In this document: positions 23,098 through 31,082 of the stretch, one piece after another | How positions within the stretch are numbered: the first letter of the stretch is position 1 | Layout of the letters: every line of letters starts with the position of its first letter | Assembly (NCBI GenBank): GCA_963744105.1 | Contig: CAVUSJ010000004.1 | Coordinates: 682,001 to 746,000 of the forward strand | Direction: 5' to 3' | Source: DASUPK01 sp963744105 | GTDB lineage: Bacteria > Actinomycetota > Thermoleophilia > Solirubrobacterales > 70-9 | Length of the DNA stretch: 64,000 nucleotides | Position numbers and translations under genes: made by a program | Notes under the pieces: model-generated | The model's database searches: none | Seen by the model: only the letters and a program-made list of their open reading frames with translations | Told to the model about the DNA's origin: nothing

Positions 23098-23904
23098 CGC
23101 GGCGGTCCGTTCGCTGCGCCGCCCCCGGTCACCTCGAGGAAGACGTCCTCCAGGCTCGGCCGCCGGACTTCCAGGTCGACGAGGGGGATGCCCTCACCTT
23201 CGGCCCAACGGAGCAGCCCGTACAGGTCCCGCTGCAGGTCAGTGGTTGCGAGCGTCGCTTGGTTGCCCGCGACCTCCGGCTTGCGGCCGAGAGCCGATGC
23301 GATCCGGTCGAGGCTGATGCCGTCGGTGAGCCGGAAGCGGATCATCGTCTCGCGCCCGAGCTGATCGCCGAGGGTCGCCGGCGGCCCCTGAGCCACGATC
23401 TCCCCTTCGCGCAAGATGACCACGCGATCCGCCAGGTGCTGAGCCTCCTCCATGTAATGGGTCGTCAGGACGATCGTGGTGCCGAGGTTCTTCAGCCCCT
23501 CGATCATGTTCCAGGCGTCGCGCCGGGCGGTGGGGTCGAAGCCCGTTGTCGGCTCGTCCAGGAAGAGCAGCTCCGGGTTTGGGAAGGAAGCGCGAGTAGA
23601 GGTTCATCGTCTCCTTGACGGTCAGCAGTGGGCTGAGCTCGCACTCCTGGAGCACCAGACCGATGTGCTGCCGCCACTCCCGCGTCGGCTTGCCCGGGTC
23701 GGTGCCGAGGACCGAGACCTCGCCCGCGGTCCGCGGCCGATAGCCCTCGAGGATCTCGATCGTCGTCGTCTTGCCCGCGCCGTTCGGTCCGAGGAAGCCG
23801 AAGACGTCCCCGCGGGCCACCTCGAAGTCGATCCCCCTGACCGCCTCGTTCGCGCCGTAGGCCTTCCGCAGGCCTTCCACCCTGATTGCCGCTTCGCTTG
23901 CCAT
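23094..23904 (-). pseudogene. ABC transporter ATPase with internal deletion and frameshift
   Basis: The N-terminal half is normal (RVEGLRKAYGANEAVRGIDFEVARGDVFG, Walker A GPNGAGKTTT, Q-loop LVLQECELSPLLTVKETMNLYSRF). It then jumps, near 23585-23592, straight into NPELLFLDEPTTGFDPTARRDAWN, the Walker B region, in a different frame. About 45 residues that normally contain the LSGGQ signature are missing, and the remaining length is not a multiple of three. The C-terminal half (TTIVLTTHYMEEAQHLADRVVILREG, with the switch His) is otherwise well preserved. It is either a recent loss or an assembly gap. Confidence 0.85.
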
Positions 23905-23961
23905 CCCGGACGCGGAGGATCATAGAGCCGGCTCTAAAGCTGACCTATCCTCAGTCGCTCC

Positions 23962-25251
23962 ATGAACGCCACCAAGACAGACGGAATCGTGGTGATGAAG
24001 TTCGGCGGAACCTCGGTCGCGGGAACCGAGGAGCTCAAGCGCGCCGCCAGGCGGATCGTCGCCGCGCGCGAGCAGGGACAGCGCGTCGTCGCCGTGCTCT
24101 CGGCGCGCGGCAAGACCACAGACCGGCTGCTGGAGGCGGCGCGCGAGATCTCGCCCCGCCCCGATCCGCGCGAGATGGACATGCTGCTTTCGATCGGCGA
24201 GCGCGAATCCTGCGCGCTCTGCGCCATGGCAATCAATGACCTCGGCCACCGGGCGATCTCGCTGACCGGGTCGCAGGCCGGAATCGTCACGGACTCCTCT
24301 CACACCAAGGCCCGCATCATCGACGTTCGCGCCGACCGGATCCGCAAGGCCCTCGAGGAGGACTCGATCGTGCTGGTCGCCGGCTTCCAGGGCGTCTCGA
24401 CAGACAGCCACGACGTCACGACCCTGGGGCGCGGGGGGTCTGACACGACCGCCGTTGCGCTGGCCGCGGCGCTCGGCGCGGAGGAATGCGAGATCTACAC
24501 GGACGTCGCGGGTGTCTTCACCGCCGACCCGCGCATCGTCTCGGACGCGCAGAAGCTCTCGGTCCTCTCCTACGAGGAGATGCTCGAGATGGCGTCATCG
24601 GGCGCCCGGGTGCTGCAGCTGCGAGCGGTCGAGTACGGCCGCAACCATGGCGTCCGGATCCACTGTCGAAGCTCCGCGGATGAGGGCACCGGTACCCTCG
24701 TCGTCTCGGAGCAGGAGACCATGGAACAGCCTTCCGTAACAGCAGTCACCCACTCGACCGACGAAGCCCGCGTCACGCTCACGGGCGTGCCCGACGAGCC
24801 CGGCGTCGCCGGCCGCATCTTCGGCGCGCTCGCCGACGCCAACATCAACGTCGACATGATCATCCAGAATGAGCCGGTCTCCCACGACGGCGGGGCCGAC
24901 CTCTCGTTCACGGTGGAGGCCGCTGAGCTCGCGGCCGCCGAGGAGGCGATCCGGATCGAGGATTCCGAGATCGGCATTGAGACCGACCAGAACATGGGCA
25001 AGGTCTCGATCATCGGGGCCGGCATGCGAAGTCACCCAGGCGTGGCCGCCAAGGTCTTTCGCGTCCTCGGCGAGAACAAGATCAACATCGAGATGATCTC
25101 CACCTCGCCGATCAAGATCTCCTGCGTGATCCGCGCAGACCAGGTGCCGCAGGCGGTCGAGGCTCTGCACGACGCGTTCGAGCTGGGCGAGGACGCGATT
25201 CGCAAGGAAGAGCCGACCGGCACCGAGCATCGCCCGACCGTTTCGGGCTGA
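23962..25251 (+). CDS. lysC: Aspartate kinase
   Basis: Phosphorylates aspartate, the first step to lysine/diaminopimelate, threonine and methionine. The 429-residue protein has the kinase core (MKFGGTSVAG, residues 12-21; GRGGSDTTAVALAAAL; IYTDVAGVFTADPR) and two C-terminal ACT domains (from VTLTGVPDEPGVAGRIF and VSIIGAGMRSHPGVAAKVF) for feedback control. An in-frame ATG at 24721 (MEQPSVTAV) sits where the separate beta subunit starts in many actinobacteria. A TATCCT lies 10 nt before the start. After the TGA the same frame continues with six codons (Cys-Lys-Lys-His-Lys-Lys) to a TAG. It is followed by asd. Confidence 0.96.
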   Translation: MNATKTDGIVVMKFGGTSVAGTEELKRAARRIVAAREQGQRVVAVLSARGKTTDRLLEAAREISPRPDPREMDMLLSIGERESCALCAMAINDLGHRAISLTGSQAGIVTDSSHTKARIIDVRADRIRKALEEDSIVLVAGFQGVSTDSHDVTTLGRGGSDTTAVALAAALGAEECEIYTDVAGVFTADPRIVSDAQKLSVLSYEEMLEMASSGARVLQLRAVEYGRNHGVRIHCRSSADEGTGTLVVSEQETMEQPSVTAVTHSTDEARVTLTGVPDEPGVAGRIFGALADANINVDMIIQNEPVSHDGGADLSFTVEAAELAAAEEAIRIEDSEIGIETDQNMGKVSIIGAGMRSHPGVAAKVFRVLGENKINIEMISTSPIKISCVIRADQVPQAVEALHDAFELGEDAIRKEEPTGTEHRPTVSG

Positions 25252-25299
25252 TGCAAGAAGCACAAGAAGTAGCCGCCGCCTGATCCGTACCCTTTGGGC

Positions 25300-26356
25300 A
25301 TGAGTCCGAAGGGCGAATATCGAGTCGGGGTCGCCGGCGCCACGGGCGCCGTCGGCTCGACCATCCTCGAGGTGCTGGCCGAGCGCGAGTTTCCCGCCTC
25401 CGAGGTGAGGCCGCTCGCCTCGTCGCGCTCCGCCGGGAGCCAGGTCGCCTTCGCGGGCGCCGCGCTCGAGGTGCAGGAGATGACGGACGAGTCGATCCAG
25501 GGGCTCGACCTGATCCTCTCGTCCGCCGGGGGCACCGTGAGCTCCGAGTGGGCGCCCAAGTGGATCGAGGCCGGGGCCGTGGTGGTCGACAACACCAGCT
25601 ACTGGCGCATGCACGAGGACGTACCGCTGGTGGTCGCCGACGTCAACGACGACGCCGTCGAGGGCCACAGCGGCCTGATCGCCAACCCGAACTGCACGAC
25701 GATGCAGATGATGGTCGCGCTCAAGCCGATCGTCGACGCCGCCGGGATCGAGCGGCTGATCGTCTCCACCTACCAGTCGGTCTCGGGCACCGGCCGCAAG
25801 GCGATCGAGGAGCTCCGCGAGCAGGCCAAGGCGGTGCTCGACGGCAAGACGGTCGAGGCCGAGGTCTACCCGCACCAGGTCGCATTCAACGTCTTCCCGC
25901 AGGCGGAGACGTTCAAGGACGGCGACGACTACACGACGGAGGAGCGCAAGGTGATGGCGGAGACTCGCAAGATCCTCGGCCTCTCCGAGGACGTGGGGAT
26001 CTCGGCGACCTGCGCCAGGGTGCCGGTATTCACCGGGCACTCCGAGTCGGTGAACGTGCAGACCGCCAAGGAGCTCTCGCCGGAGGAGTGCCGCGAGCTG
26101 CTCTCCGGACGCCCCGGGGCTGGTCGTGCTCGACGATCCCGCCGACGCCATCTACCCGGTGCCGATCGCAGCCGCGGGCCGCGACGAGGTCCTGGTCGGA
26201 CGGATCCGCCGCGATCCCTCGCACGAGCGCTGCCTCAACCTCTGGGTGGTGGGCGACAACCTCCGCAAGGGCGCGGCGACCAACGCCGTCCAGGTCGCCG
26301 AGCTGCTGCACGAGCGGGACCTCGTCCGGGTCCCGGCCGGCGCCAGCCTGAGCTAA
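25300..26356 (+). pseudogene. asd: Aspartate-semialdehyde dehydrogenase with a one-base frameshift
   Basis: Makes aspartate semialdehyde for the lysine, threonine and methionine branches. VGVAGATGAVGSTILEVLAER (NADP site), the catalytic Cys in LIANPNCTTMQMM, STYQSVSGTG and VPVFTGHSESVNVQ are all present. After ECRELLSG the frame goes wrong. Removing one G at 26107-26108 restores LLSDAPGLVVLDDPADAIYP and the normal end (GRDEVLVGRIRRDPSHERCLNLWVVGDNLRKGAATNAVQ) to a TAA or TAG-type stop at 26356. The ATG at 25300 is 6 nt after TACCCT. Because this enzyme is normally essential, a sequence error is as likely as a real pseudogene. Confidence 0.88.
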
Positions 26357-26371
26357 GTGAGCGGCTGGGCG

Positions 26372-26386
26372 CCCCCCGCCGGGGGG
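26372..26386 (+). terminator. GC hairpin after asd
   Basis: CCCCCC (26372-26377), GCC loop, GGGGGG (26381-26386), followed by TTGCGTCCCTT. A short but GC-only stem just after the stop codon; a plausible weak terminator. Confidence 0.4.
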
Positions 26387-26414
26387 TTGCGTCCCTTCTC
26401 TGTATAAGCCCGGC

Positions 26415-27608
26415 ATGGACGTCGGCTTCGGCACCGCGCTGCTCTTCGCCGGAGGGCTGCTCGCGATCGCGGCGGCGCTCTCCGGCCTCATGCGGGGGAC
26501 CGTCCTCTCGATCTCGATCCTCTCGGTCGCCGCCGGCGTGATCCTGGCCGAGGCGGGCACGATCCACGTGGACGCGACCGATTCGGCCGTCATCCACCTC
26601 TTCCTGCTCGCCCTGATCGTCACCCTGCTCTCTGACGGGCTCTTCGTCGAGCGCGAGCTGCTCGTCGTTCACTGGGGCCCGGTGGTGCGGGCGCTGGTGA
26701 TCGCGATGCCGCTCACGCTCGGGCTGCTCGCGGTCGCCGCCAAGCTGCTCTTCTCCGAGCTGAGCTGGGCGGAGGCGTTCCTGCTCGGCGCCGTCCTCTC
26801 CGCGACCGACCCGGTTGTGACCTCGGCGGTGGTGACCTCGCAGCGGGTGCCCGCGGCGGTTCGGCACGCGCTCAATCTCGAGTCGGGCCTCAACGACGGG
26901 CTCGCCCTGCCGTTCGTCCTCTTCTTCATCGTCCTCGCCTCGCCGGGCGGCAACTCCGGGACCGAGGCGGCGAAGCTGCTGGGGGAGGCGGCCTTCGGAG
27001 CGCTGATCGGAGTCGTCCTCGGCCAGGCGGGCGGACGGCTCACCCACCACCTGCCGGGCGGCGGGATCGTCCGCCGCTACGAGGGCATCTATGCGCTCGG
27101 CCTGGGCCTGCTCGCTTACGGGATCGCCGACGTGACCTTCGGCAACGGCCTGATCGCCGCCTTCGTCTGCGGGATCTCGCTGGCGGTCGCCGAACACGAC
27201 ATCGCCGATGACTTCGTGGTCTTCAGCGAGAACGTCAGCTCGATCCTCCAGGTGCTGACCTTCTTCGCCTTCGGGGCGCTGATCGTCGCCACCGGCTACC
27301 ACGGCAGCATCCCCCTGCTGGTCGCCTTCATCGCCTTCGCCATCCTGATCGCGAGGCCGGTGACGATCCTGCTCGCGTTCATCCGCGTCGATCTGCCCAA
27401 GACCCACCGTGGCTTCATCGCGTGGTTCGGACCGAAGGGGGTCGCCTCGATGCTCTTCGCTGACCTGGTCCTCACCTCGGATGTGGGGGAGGCCCACACG
27501 ATCTTCGAGGTCGCGGCCTTCGTGATCCTCGCCTCGATCGTGATCCACGGCGCGACCGACACGCTGGGGGCGAAGTGGATCGAGCGCCGTGTCGGCGCTA
27601 CGAACTGA
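26415..27608 (+). CDS. Cation:proton antiporter (CPA1/NhaP-like)
   Basis: A 397-residue membrane protein with about 11-12 hydrophobic helices exchanging Na+ or K+ for protons. The CPA1 hallmarks are LSATDPVV (residues ~132-139, Asp-Pro in the broken helix) and LNLESGLNDGLALPFVL (residues ~155-171, the Glu/Asp pair of the ion site). The RRYEGIYALGLGLLAYGIADVTFGNGLIAAFVCG segment also fits. No large cytoplasmic regulatory tail is present. TATAAG lies exactly 6 nt before the ATG with no Shine-Dalgarno, suggesting a leaderless mRNA. The 3' end overlaps the convergent gene by 11 bp. Confidence 0.92.
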   Translation: MDVGFGTALLFAGGLLAIAAALSGLMRGTVLSISILSVAAGVILAEAGTIHVDATDSAVIHLFLLALIVTLLSDGLFVERELLVVHWGPVVRALVIAMPLTLGLLAVAAKLLFSELSWAEAFLLGAVLSATDPVVTSAVVTSQRVPAAVRHALNLESGLNDGLALPFVLFFIVLASPGGNSGTEAAKLLGEAAFGALIGVVLGQAGGRLTHHLPGGGIVRRYEGIYALGLGLLAYGIADVTFGNGLIAAFVCGISLAVAEHDIADDFVVFSENVSSILQVLTFFAFGALIVATGYHGSIPLLVAFIAFAILIARPVTILLAFIRVDLPKTHRGFIAWFGPKGVASMLFADLVLTSDVGEAHTIFEVAAFVILASIVIHGATDTLGAKWIERRVGATN

Positions 27609-28977
27609 GGATCTTCTTCTTCTCCTCGCGGAACTCCGCCGCGGTCAGCACGCCCTTCTTCTTCAGCTCTCCAAGCTTCTCCAGGCGGTCGAGCTTGGCG
27701 TCGTCGGGATGCTTCTCGTCCGAGCCGAGCTCGCGCATCGCGGAGCCGATTCGGCGCCCGGCCTCCTTCCTCGCCTTCCGCGCGCGCAGGCGCATGTCGC
27801 CAACCCAGTCGCCGCGCTTGGCGTCCGGGAACTCACGTCCCGTCGAGCGTCTCAGCTTCTCGATGCCGGCGCCGGCCAGCGCGATCAGGAGCAGGGTCAG
27901 GACCAGCTGCCGCGTGCCGTTGGGCGGCCAGATGATCAGGGCGAGCAGGGCAACCGCCGCGAAGGCCGACCAGACGATGCCCGGCCGGTCCCGCAGCGTC
28001 GGCGCAAGAGCCTGGCGGATGCTGACCGCTCCGTTGTGCGGCGACGCGAGGTAGGCGGCGATCACGAACAGGATCCCGTAGATGATCACGCTGGAGGCGA
28101 TGCTGTGGAGCAGCGAAGTGCCGATGTCCCACGCGTGCTGTGCCGGGATGCGGGCGTCCTCGGTCTTCGCCAGCGAATCGACGAACGGGCCCTTGAGGAT
28201 GGCTCGTATCGCGAATGCCCCGAGTCCCGCCGCGATCAGGCCGAGGCCGTAGCCGAGGACGATGACCCAATCGCGGCCCTTGCCCAGCCACATCGCCAGG
28301 ACGAAGAGGGCCAGCGAGCCGATCGTGAAGAACCAGGCGAGTCCCTTGAGGATCTTGGTGACGGTCCGCGCTGTGTCGAGCTCCTTCGAGTCGGCGATCT
28401 CGAGCTGGCCGAAGCCGGGCTTCAGAGTGCCGGTCTGCTCTCCCTTGGAGACCGCGTTCGCGACCTGTTTCTTGAAGCCGAGCCGATCCGCGAGCTGGTA
28501 GACGATCGGCTTCAGGTCGAGCACCACCTTCCCGTTCTGGCTCGAGATCGCCGCGTGCTTGTCCTCGAGGATGGCGACCAGCTGTGTGTGCGCGACCCGG
28601 TTGGCGTCCTGCCATAGGTTCTGGACTCGCTGCGACTGGAACGCTCGCATCGCCGCGCGAGTGGCGATCTCGCGGATCCCCGCCGAGGCGGGCGACGCAA
28701 GCTGCTGCAGGTCGCCGGGCAGGCGATTCTTGATCAGCCGGGTGACGTCGACATTCGCGTAGAGCTGGTCGACCGAATAGGTCGCGACGGCGTCGGAGAT
28801 CTCCTTGTCCTCGAGCAGCCTCCCGCTCGTGTGGACCCACTCGTTCGTGTCGAGCAGCTGCTGGTCGATCCAGCTCGTGAAGATCGCGAGGAAGGCGAGG
28901 ACCGAGGCGAGGATGACGAGGATGCGGACCTTGACCCGGTGCCGCATCTCCGGCGGTTGAGTCGACGCCGACGCCAT
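27598..28977 (-). CDS. Integral membrane protein with C-terminal SHOCT domain
   Basis: A 459-residue protein with one N-terminal helix (VRILVILASVLAFLAIFTSWI), a ~180-residue extracytoplasmic region (VDQLYANVDVTRLIKNRLPGDL), and then four or five helices (GLAWFFTIGSLALFVLAMWLG onward). A charged region ends in the SHOCT motif (DRLEKLGELKKKGVLTAAEFREEKKKIL), a short helical oligomerisation element. The family occurs in many actinobacteria without a known role. A TAAGGT lies 9 nt upstream of the ATG. It stands alone, between the antiporter and the sdh operon. Confidence 0.82.
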   Translation of the reverse strand: MASASTQPPEMRHRVKVRILVILASVLAFLAIFTSWIDQQLLDTNEWVHTSGRLLEDKEISDAVATYSVDQLYANVDVTRLIKNRLPGDLQQLASPASAGIREIATRAAMRAFQSQRVQNLWQDANRVAHTQLVAILEDKHAAISSQNGKVVLDLKPIVYQLADRLGFKKQVANAVSKGEQTGTLKPGFGQLEIADSKELDTARTVTKILKGLAWFFTIGSLALFVLAMWLGKGRDWVIVLGYGLGLIAAGLGAFAIRAILKGPFVDSLAKTEDARIPAQHAWDIGTSLLHSIASSVIIYGILFVIAAYLASPHNGAVSIRQALAPTLRDRPGIVWSAFAAVALLALIIWPPNGTRQLVLTLLLIALAGAGIEKLRRSTGREFPDAKRGDWVGDMRLRARKARKEAGRRIGSAMRELGSDEKHPDDAKLDRLEKLGELKKKGVLTAAEFREEKKKILSS

Positions 28978-29018
28978 ACGACCTGGACCTTACGAGGGGG
29001 CCCGGTCGCAGTCGAGGG

Positions 29019-29915
29019 CTACGCGGCTACTGGTTCCAGCCGCTCCTCGACCCACTTGGTCGAGGAGATGTGCCTCTTCATACCCAGCTCCTTCGGCGAG
29101 AAGCCGAGGGCGAGGCCGACCAGCTGGGGGAGATGCAGCACGGCCAGGCCGAGATCCCGGTTGACCACCTTGGCGGCCTCGGGCTGCTGCATGTCGAGGT
29201 TGAGGTGGCAGAGCGGGCAGGGCGTCACCAGGCAGTCGGCTTCCGCATCGATCGCGTCACCGATGTGGGTGCCGGCCTGCCGCAGGGAGACCTCGCGGGC
29301 CATGGTGATGATGGGGAAGCCGCAGCACTTGCGGGCCCCGTCGTACTGGACCACCTCGCCGCCGAGCGCCTCGATCAGGCGGTCGAGGTAGAGGTCGCGC
29401 TCCGGGTGCTCCTCGTAGCCGAGGCGGTGCCTCGGCCGCAGGATGTAGCAGCCGTAGAAGGGGCCGACCTTCAGCCCGCCCAGTGGGCGCTGCACCTGCT
29501 CCTTCAGCTTGTCGAGCCCGTAGTCCTCGACCAGGACCCAGAGGAAGTTCTTGTTCGAGAAGCCCTCCGGGTCGTAGGAGAGCCCCTCCTCGGCCAGGGT
29601 CTCGTTGATGTGCGAGCGGTACTCCGAGTCGCGGAGCCGCTGCTGGCACTCGGACTGGGCGCCCTGGCAGGTCGAGCAGATGTTCATCATCGGCAGCCCC
29701 GTCTGCTGGGCGAGCGCGAAGGTGCGGGCGTTGAGTGTGTCCGCGAGCTCCTGGTTGTGCTCGGCGATCACGCCGGCGCCGCAGCAGTTGGCGCGGTCGA
29801 GCTCGACCAGCTCGATGCCCAGCCTCTCGGCGACCAGGCCCATCGACCCATGCAGCTCCGTGGTGAAGCCGCGGCTCACGCAGCCCGGCCAGTAGGCCAT
29901 CTTCAAGTCGCTCAC
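29019..29915 (-). CDS. Succinate dehydrogenase CCG-domain subunit (SdhE/HdrB-like)
   Basis: A 298-residue subunit with two cysteine-rich CCG modules: YWPGC...NCCGAG...ICSTCQG and YGCYILRP...KCCGFP...TPCPLCHLN. These are the ligands seen in heterodisulfide reductase HdrB and in the E subunit of non-classical succinate:quinone reductases (archaeal SdhABCD type, Campylobacter/Wolinella MfrE). It should pass electrons between the iron-sulfur subunit and the membrane quinone. Its GTG start overlaps the sdhB stop (GTGA). The much longer reading that runs into sdhB is a shadow. No cytochrome b anchor gene follows; the next gene is unrelated. Confidence 0.88.
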   Translation of the reverse strand: MSDLKMAYWPGCVSRGFTTELHGSMGLVAERLGIELVELDRANCCGAGVIAEHNQELADTLNARTFALAQQTGLPMMNICSTCQGAQSECQQRLRDSEYRSHINETLAEEGLSYDPEGFSNKNFLWVLVEDYGLDKLKEQVQRPLGGLKVGPFYGCYILRPRHRLGYEEHPERDLYLDRLIEALGGEVVQYDGARKCCGFPIITMAREVSLRQAGTHIGDAIDAEADCLVTPCPLCHLNLDMQQPEAAKVVNRDLGLAVLHLPQLVGLALGFSPKELGMKRHISSTKWVEERLEPVAA

Positions 29916-31063
29916 GATTCTCCTTCGTCGGGCTCGGGCTGGACTTCGGCCTCGGGCACGGCCTCGCCCTCGGGGACGCTCTCGTCGGCGTCCGCCTCCT
30001 CGCCGCGGATGTAGAGGTTGAGCTCCACCTGGTGCTCCTCGGTGTGCGCGTAGATCCGCTTGACGTGGTTCTGCGCGTCGCCGGGCAGCTTGGGGTGGAC
30101 GCCCGGGATCAGCTTCGGGACCGAGCGCATCTTGCCGGTCCTGATGCCGCGGATCGCCGTCGGGATCGATTCGAGCAGGCCCTTGATCGCCCCGTGCTTC
30201 GGCATCAGCTTGCCCTTGATCCCCGGGGCGAGCGACTCCTGCAGCAGCAGGGCCTCGTCCAGGGTGCCCTTCTCCTCGATGATCTTCGTGAAGGCCTCCA
30301 TGTGGTTCCGGCCGTGGTTCTGGTCGTGGATGTCCTCTTCGTCCGCCGCCCGGCGCAGCCGCATGATCTGGTCCATCGGAGCGACGCCCTTCGGGCAGGC
30401 GTCGATGCACGAGAAGCAGTGGGTGCAGTCATAGATCCCGTGCGGGTCCTGGGAGAGGTCGTGGAGCCGCTCCTGGGTCTCGGCGTCGCGCGGGTCGCCG
30501 ACGAAGCGGTAGGCCTTCGCCAGCGCGGCCGGGCCGATGAAGTCGGGGTCGGCCTCCATCGAGAGGCAGGAGGAGACGCAGGCGCCGCATTGGATGCAGG
30601 CCATCGACTGGGTGATGTCGATCATCGACTCCGGCGGCACGATGTACTCGCGCTCCGGCGGGTCGCCCTCGGGGAGCAGCCACGGAGTGACCCGGCGGAT
30701 CTTGGTCCAGTGGGTGGACTCCATGTCCGTGACCAGGTCCTTGATCACCGGCATGTTCCCCATCGGCTCGACCACGATGGGCTCGCCGCCGCCGTTGTCC
30801 CGATTGGCAAATTCTTGGGCCTCGCCGATCATCGTCTTGCAGGCCAGTCCGGACTGCCCGTTGATCTTCATCCCGCAGGAGCCGCAGATCGCGGCGCGGC
30901 ACGAGCAGCGGACGGCGAGCGAGCCGTCGTCGCGGTCCTTCGCCTGCAGGAGTCCGTCGAGGACCGAGAGCGTGGGGTCGAGGTCGACGTCGAAGGACTC
31001 CCAATAGGGACCCTCGGCCTCCTCTGGTTGGAAGCGCCTCACCTTGATTGTGAACTCAGCCAT
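29912..31063 (-). CDS. sdhB: Succinate dehydrogenase / fumarate reductase iron-sulfur subunit
   Basis: Electron-transfer subunit with three clusters. The [2Fe-2S] site is CSCRAAICGSC...LAC (residues ~56-80); the two C-terminal sites are CIQCGACVSSC and CTHCFSCIDAC with CPKGV. The 383-residue length is far above the ~240 of ordinary SdhB because a ~150-residue acidic C-terminal extension (ending EGEAVPEAEVQPEPDEGES) follows the clusters. Long B subunits occur in some SdhABE enzymes. It starts 19 bp downstream of sdhA, with GGAGAGAG before the ATG (and a TAGGGT 8 nt upstream), and is coupled to the CCG subunit. Confidence 0.93.
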   Translation of the reverse strand: MAEFTIKVRRFQPEEAEGPYWESFDVDLDPTLSVLDGLLQAKDRDDGSLAVRCSCRAAICGSCGMKINGQSGLACKTMIGEAQEFANRDNGGGEPIVVEPMGNMPVIKDLVTDMESTHWTKIRRVTPWLLPEGDPPEREYIVPPESMIDITQSMACIQCGACVSSCLSMEADPDFIGPAALAKAYRFVGDPRDAETQERLHDLSQDPHGIYDCTHCFSCIDACPKGVAPMDQIMRLRRAADEEDIHDQNHGRNHMEAFTKIIEEKGTLDEALLLQESLAPGIKGKLMPKHGAIKGLLESIPTAIRGIRTGKMRSVPKLIPGVHPKLPGDAQNHVKRIYAHTEEHQVELNLYIRGEEADADESVPEGEAVPEAEVQPEPDEGES

Positions 31064-31082
31064 CTCTCTCCACCCTACTCAT

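Noticed and set aside
22303..23904. An intact two-gene ABC exporter
   Set aside because: The ATPase has no signature motif region and changes frame between the Q-loop and Walker B, so it cannot be annotated as functional.
25249..25251. TGA of lysC as a selenocysteine codon
   Set aside because: Aspartate kinase ends normally at this point, the extension is only six residues, and no SECIS-like hairpin is evident. A vestigial tail or plain read-through is simpler.
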